Shown: piece after piece, positions 42,631 through 44,106 of the stretch | How positions within the stretch are numbered: position 1 is the stretch's first letter | How the letters are laid out: each line of letters begins with the position of its first letter | From: Monoraphidium neglectum | Lineage: Eukaryota > Chlorophyta > Chlorophyceae > Sphaeropleales > Selenastraceae | Direction of reading: 5' to 3' | NCBI RefSeq assembly: GCF_000611645.1 | Contig: NW_014013569.1 | Location: 5,872 to 49,977, forward strand | DNA: 44,106 bases | The notes under the pieces: generated by a model | The model's input: only the letters and a program-made list of their open reading frames with translations | What the model was told of the DNA's origin: nothing | The model's database searches: none | Position numbers and translations under genes: made by a program

Positions 42631-44106
42631 CTGCAATGGCAGAGGTGGCAGTGAGATTTTACAACAACAGCCGCAGAGCCAGGGTGCGATCACGCCTGCT
42701 GTACGCATGCCCGCTGGCGCCCTCCCAATTTGCGGCGCACAAATCGCGCCGCACCTGGCAGCACCGCCATTGTCGTGCAGGAACAGCGTCCGTCGGGCAG
42801 CGCCTCTGCGTGCGACAGTGGACAGATTACTTTGCGTCTTTTTGGTGCGTGCGATGTGCAGCCACGCGTACACCGATGTTGCCGCGCGCTGTGTACCTGG
42901 TCGACCCACGGTTCCTGGCTGTATCCCTCATGGGCCGAACGCGTCGCAAACCCGGTCAGCACCGTAGAATGGTGTTGCGGGTTAGGTAAGCCCGCTCGCT
43001 CGAGCTCGGCGAGATGATCTGCGTTGTGGCGCCATAACACTCAAGTGGATTCTTTTTCGCCACCTGATGCAGTTGAAGTTGTGCTGAAGCACAAGATGCC
43101 GCAGGCTAAACAGGGTCGCGGTTCTGTGCTTGCCCGTTGCCGGTCAACGCAGGTCAACTGGACCGGTCATGCTGCTGTGCAATATCTCTCGCGAGGCTCA
43201 AAGGCACAGTGGTGATCTCTACACCCACAGCACGGAGTTTTGTGCCGAGCGCCTGATAAGAACGGCTACCATCGTCACAACATGCTGTAGCTCGCTTTTG
43301 CCAAGAGCTGTATCACACCCTGTGTGCAAGTTGACAGCGACTGCGATGATTGTTGATGGCAGGGCACTGCAGCGGGACGGTTCAGACACAAGGGGCTGCT
43401 CAGCAGCATGAATAGCACATACCGCAGTGTGAGGTTGAACAGAGATGTGCCCGAGGAGCGATGGTAATACCACTGTTGTCGCCAAAGTAGTGGGGTGCAG
43501 AGTGCACTGCCCATGTCAACGCGCTTGTTGGACACACCGACGGAACTTGGCGAGAGTATGCAGTAGGGCGCGCTGCATATCTGCTTGAAATCGTGGCAAA
43601 ACTACCGTGTGCAGGATTGGCCCTGTTCCATGCAGCTCTTGTCCTGGGTACAGTATCAAAGGAGATTCTTGCCCCCAAGTCGCTCATTCTGCATATATAG
43701 TTGCCTTGTGTACACTGACTCAGTGCACAGCTGCGCGAGTCAAGGGTCCCCCTATGGGGAGCCAGGTTTGTCCCCTGTCCATGCGTTTTCCCCTACTGCT
43801 GGAAAAGCATGGTGTGTTTGATGCTGCAATGCTGCATGATCACAAGATTACTGACGACTCCAGGATATGATGGGTCGGTATGTATACGGTTTGCTTGCTG
43901 TGTCACGCGGCATGTGTAAGAGCAGGTACTTTACAATGAAAACTTGGACACTGATCAAGTCCTTTTGATAGCATAGAGCAGAGCGCTAGAGTTCGCTTGA
44001 ACAACCATAAGCAAGGGTAAATGACACTTTCAGCATATGGTACGACATGCAGCTCGAAGGCGAGGCTTGCTGCTTCTCAACCTGCACGCCGCCCCCCCCC
44101 CCCCCC
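42631..44106. other. Right-hand end without a resolved gene
   Basis: The first ~400 bases probably hold the 5' exon(s) of the large coiled-coil gene: donor-like sites gtgcgg (at 42754) and gtacac (near 42894) are both in phase 2 with the exon at 42630. The remaining ~1 kb has lower GC, short frames and no splice-supported exon. The window ends in a C run at 44092-44106. Confidence 0.4.

Overview
This window looks like nuclear DNA from a green alga, probably a core chlorophyte. The DNA is GC-rich. Genes are cut by many short introns whose donors are almost all GTG-type (gtgagg, gtgcgc, gtgggt). CAG/CTG repeats are frequent inside exons, and the algal polyadenylation signal TGTAA lies 130-240 nt after several stop codons. 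The organism call is inference; there is no rRNA or organelle marker. Gene models below were built by hand by matching GT-AG (or GC-AG) sites and reading phase, and every joined exon set keeps frame.

Left part (1-23.5 kb). A partial plus-strand gene of unknown function (346-1765) is followed by about 1.6 kb without a supported gene and a lower-GC minus-strand frame (3335-3838). Then come three minus-strand paralogues, here called A (3937-7711), B (14266-18234 or further) and C (18947-23493). All three share an N-terminal motif around HRLRQLSPELA, a variable low-complexity insert (poly-Gln in A, Gln/Glu in B and C, plus an RS domain in C), a conserved PRLxL block and a small last exon ending in a CCCH zinc finger. 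Their introns lie at the same positions and in the same phases. A coiled-coil gene (9086-12961) sits between A and B. A 364-nt assembly gap (13716-14079) lies just downstream of B.

Right part (23.7-44.1 kb). A plus-strand gene of eight exons (23727-28438) encodes a ~1,058-residue protein of unknown function with a mitochondrial-type N-terminus. Convergent to it, on the minus strand, is a 13-exon guanylate-binding-protein-like GTPase (28738-33573, ~844 residues, all four GTPase motifs visible). Divergent from that is a five-exon small beta-carbonic anhydrase (34795-36115, 173 residues) with zinc ligands and the Asp/Arg dyad in place. Convergent to the anhydrase is a very large coiled-coil gene (36576-42630, more than 1,714 residues, 5' end unresolved). 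The last 1.4 kb has no supported gene and ends in a poly-C run.

The most noteworthy item is the three-member CCCH family, which seems to be a locally expanded, fast-evolving set of putative RNA-binding proteins. No pathway links the other genes; their proximity is ordinary eukaryotic gene order.
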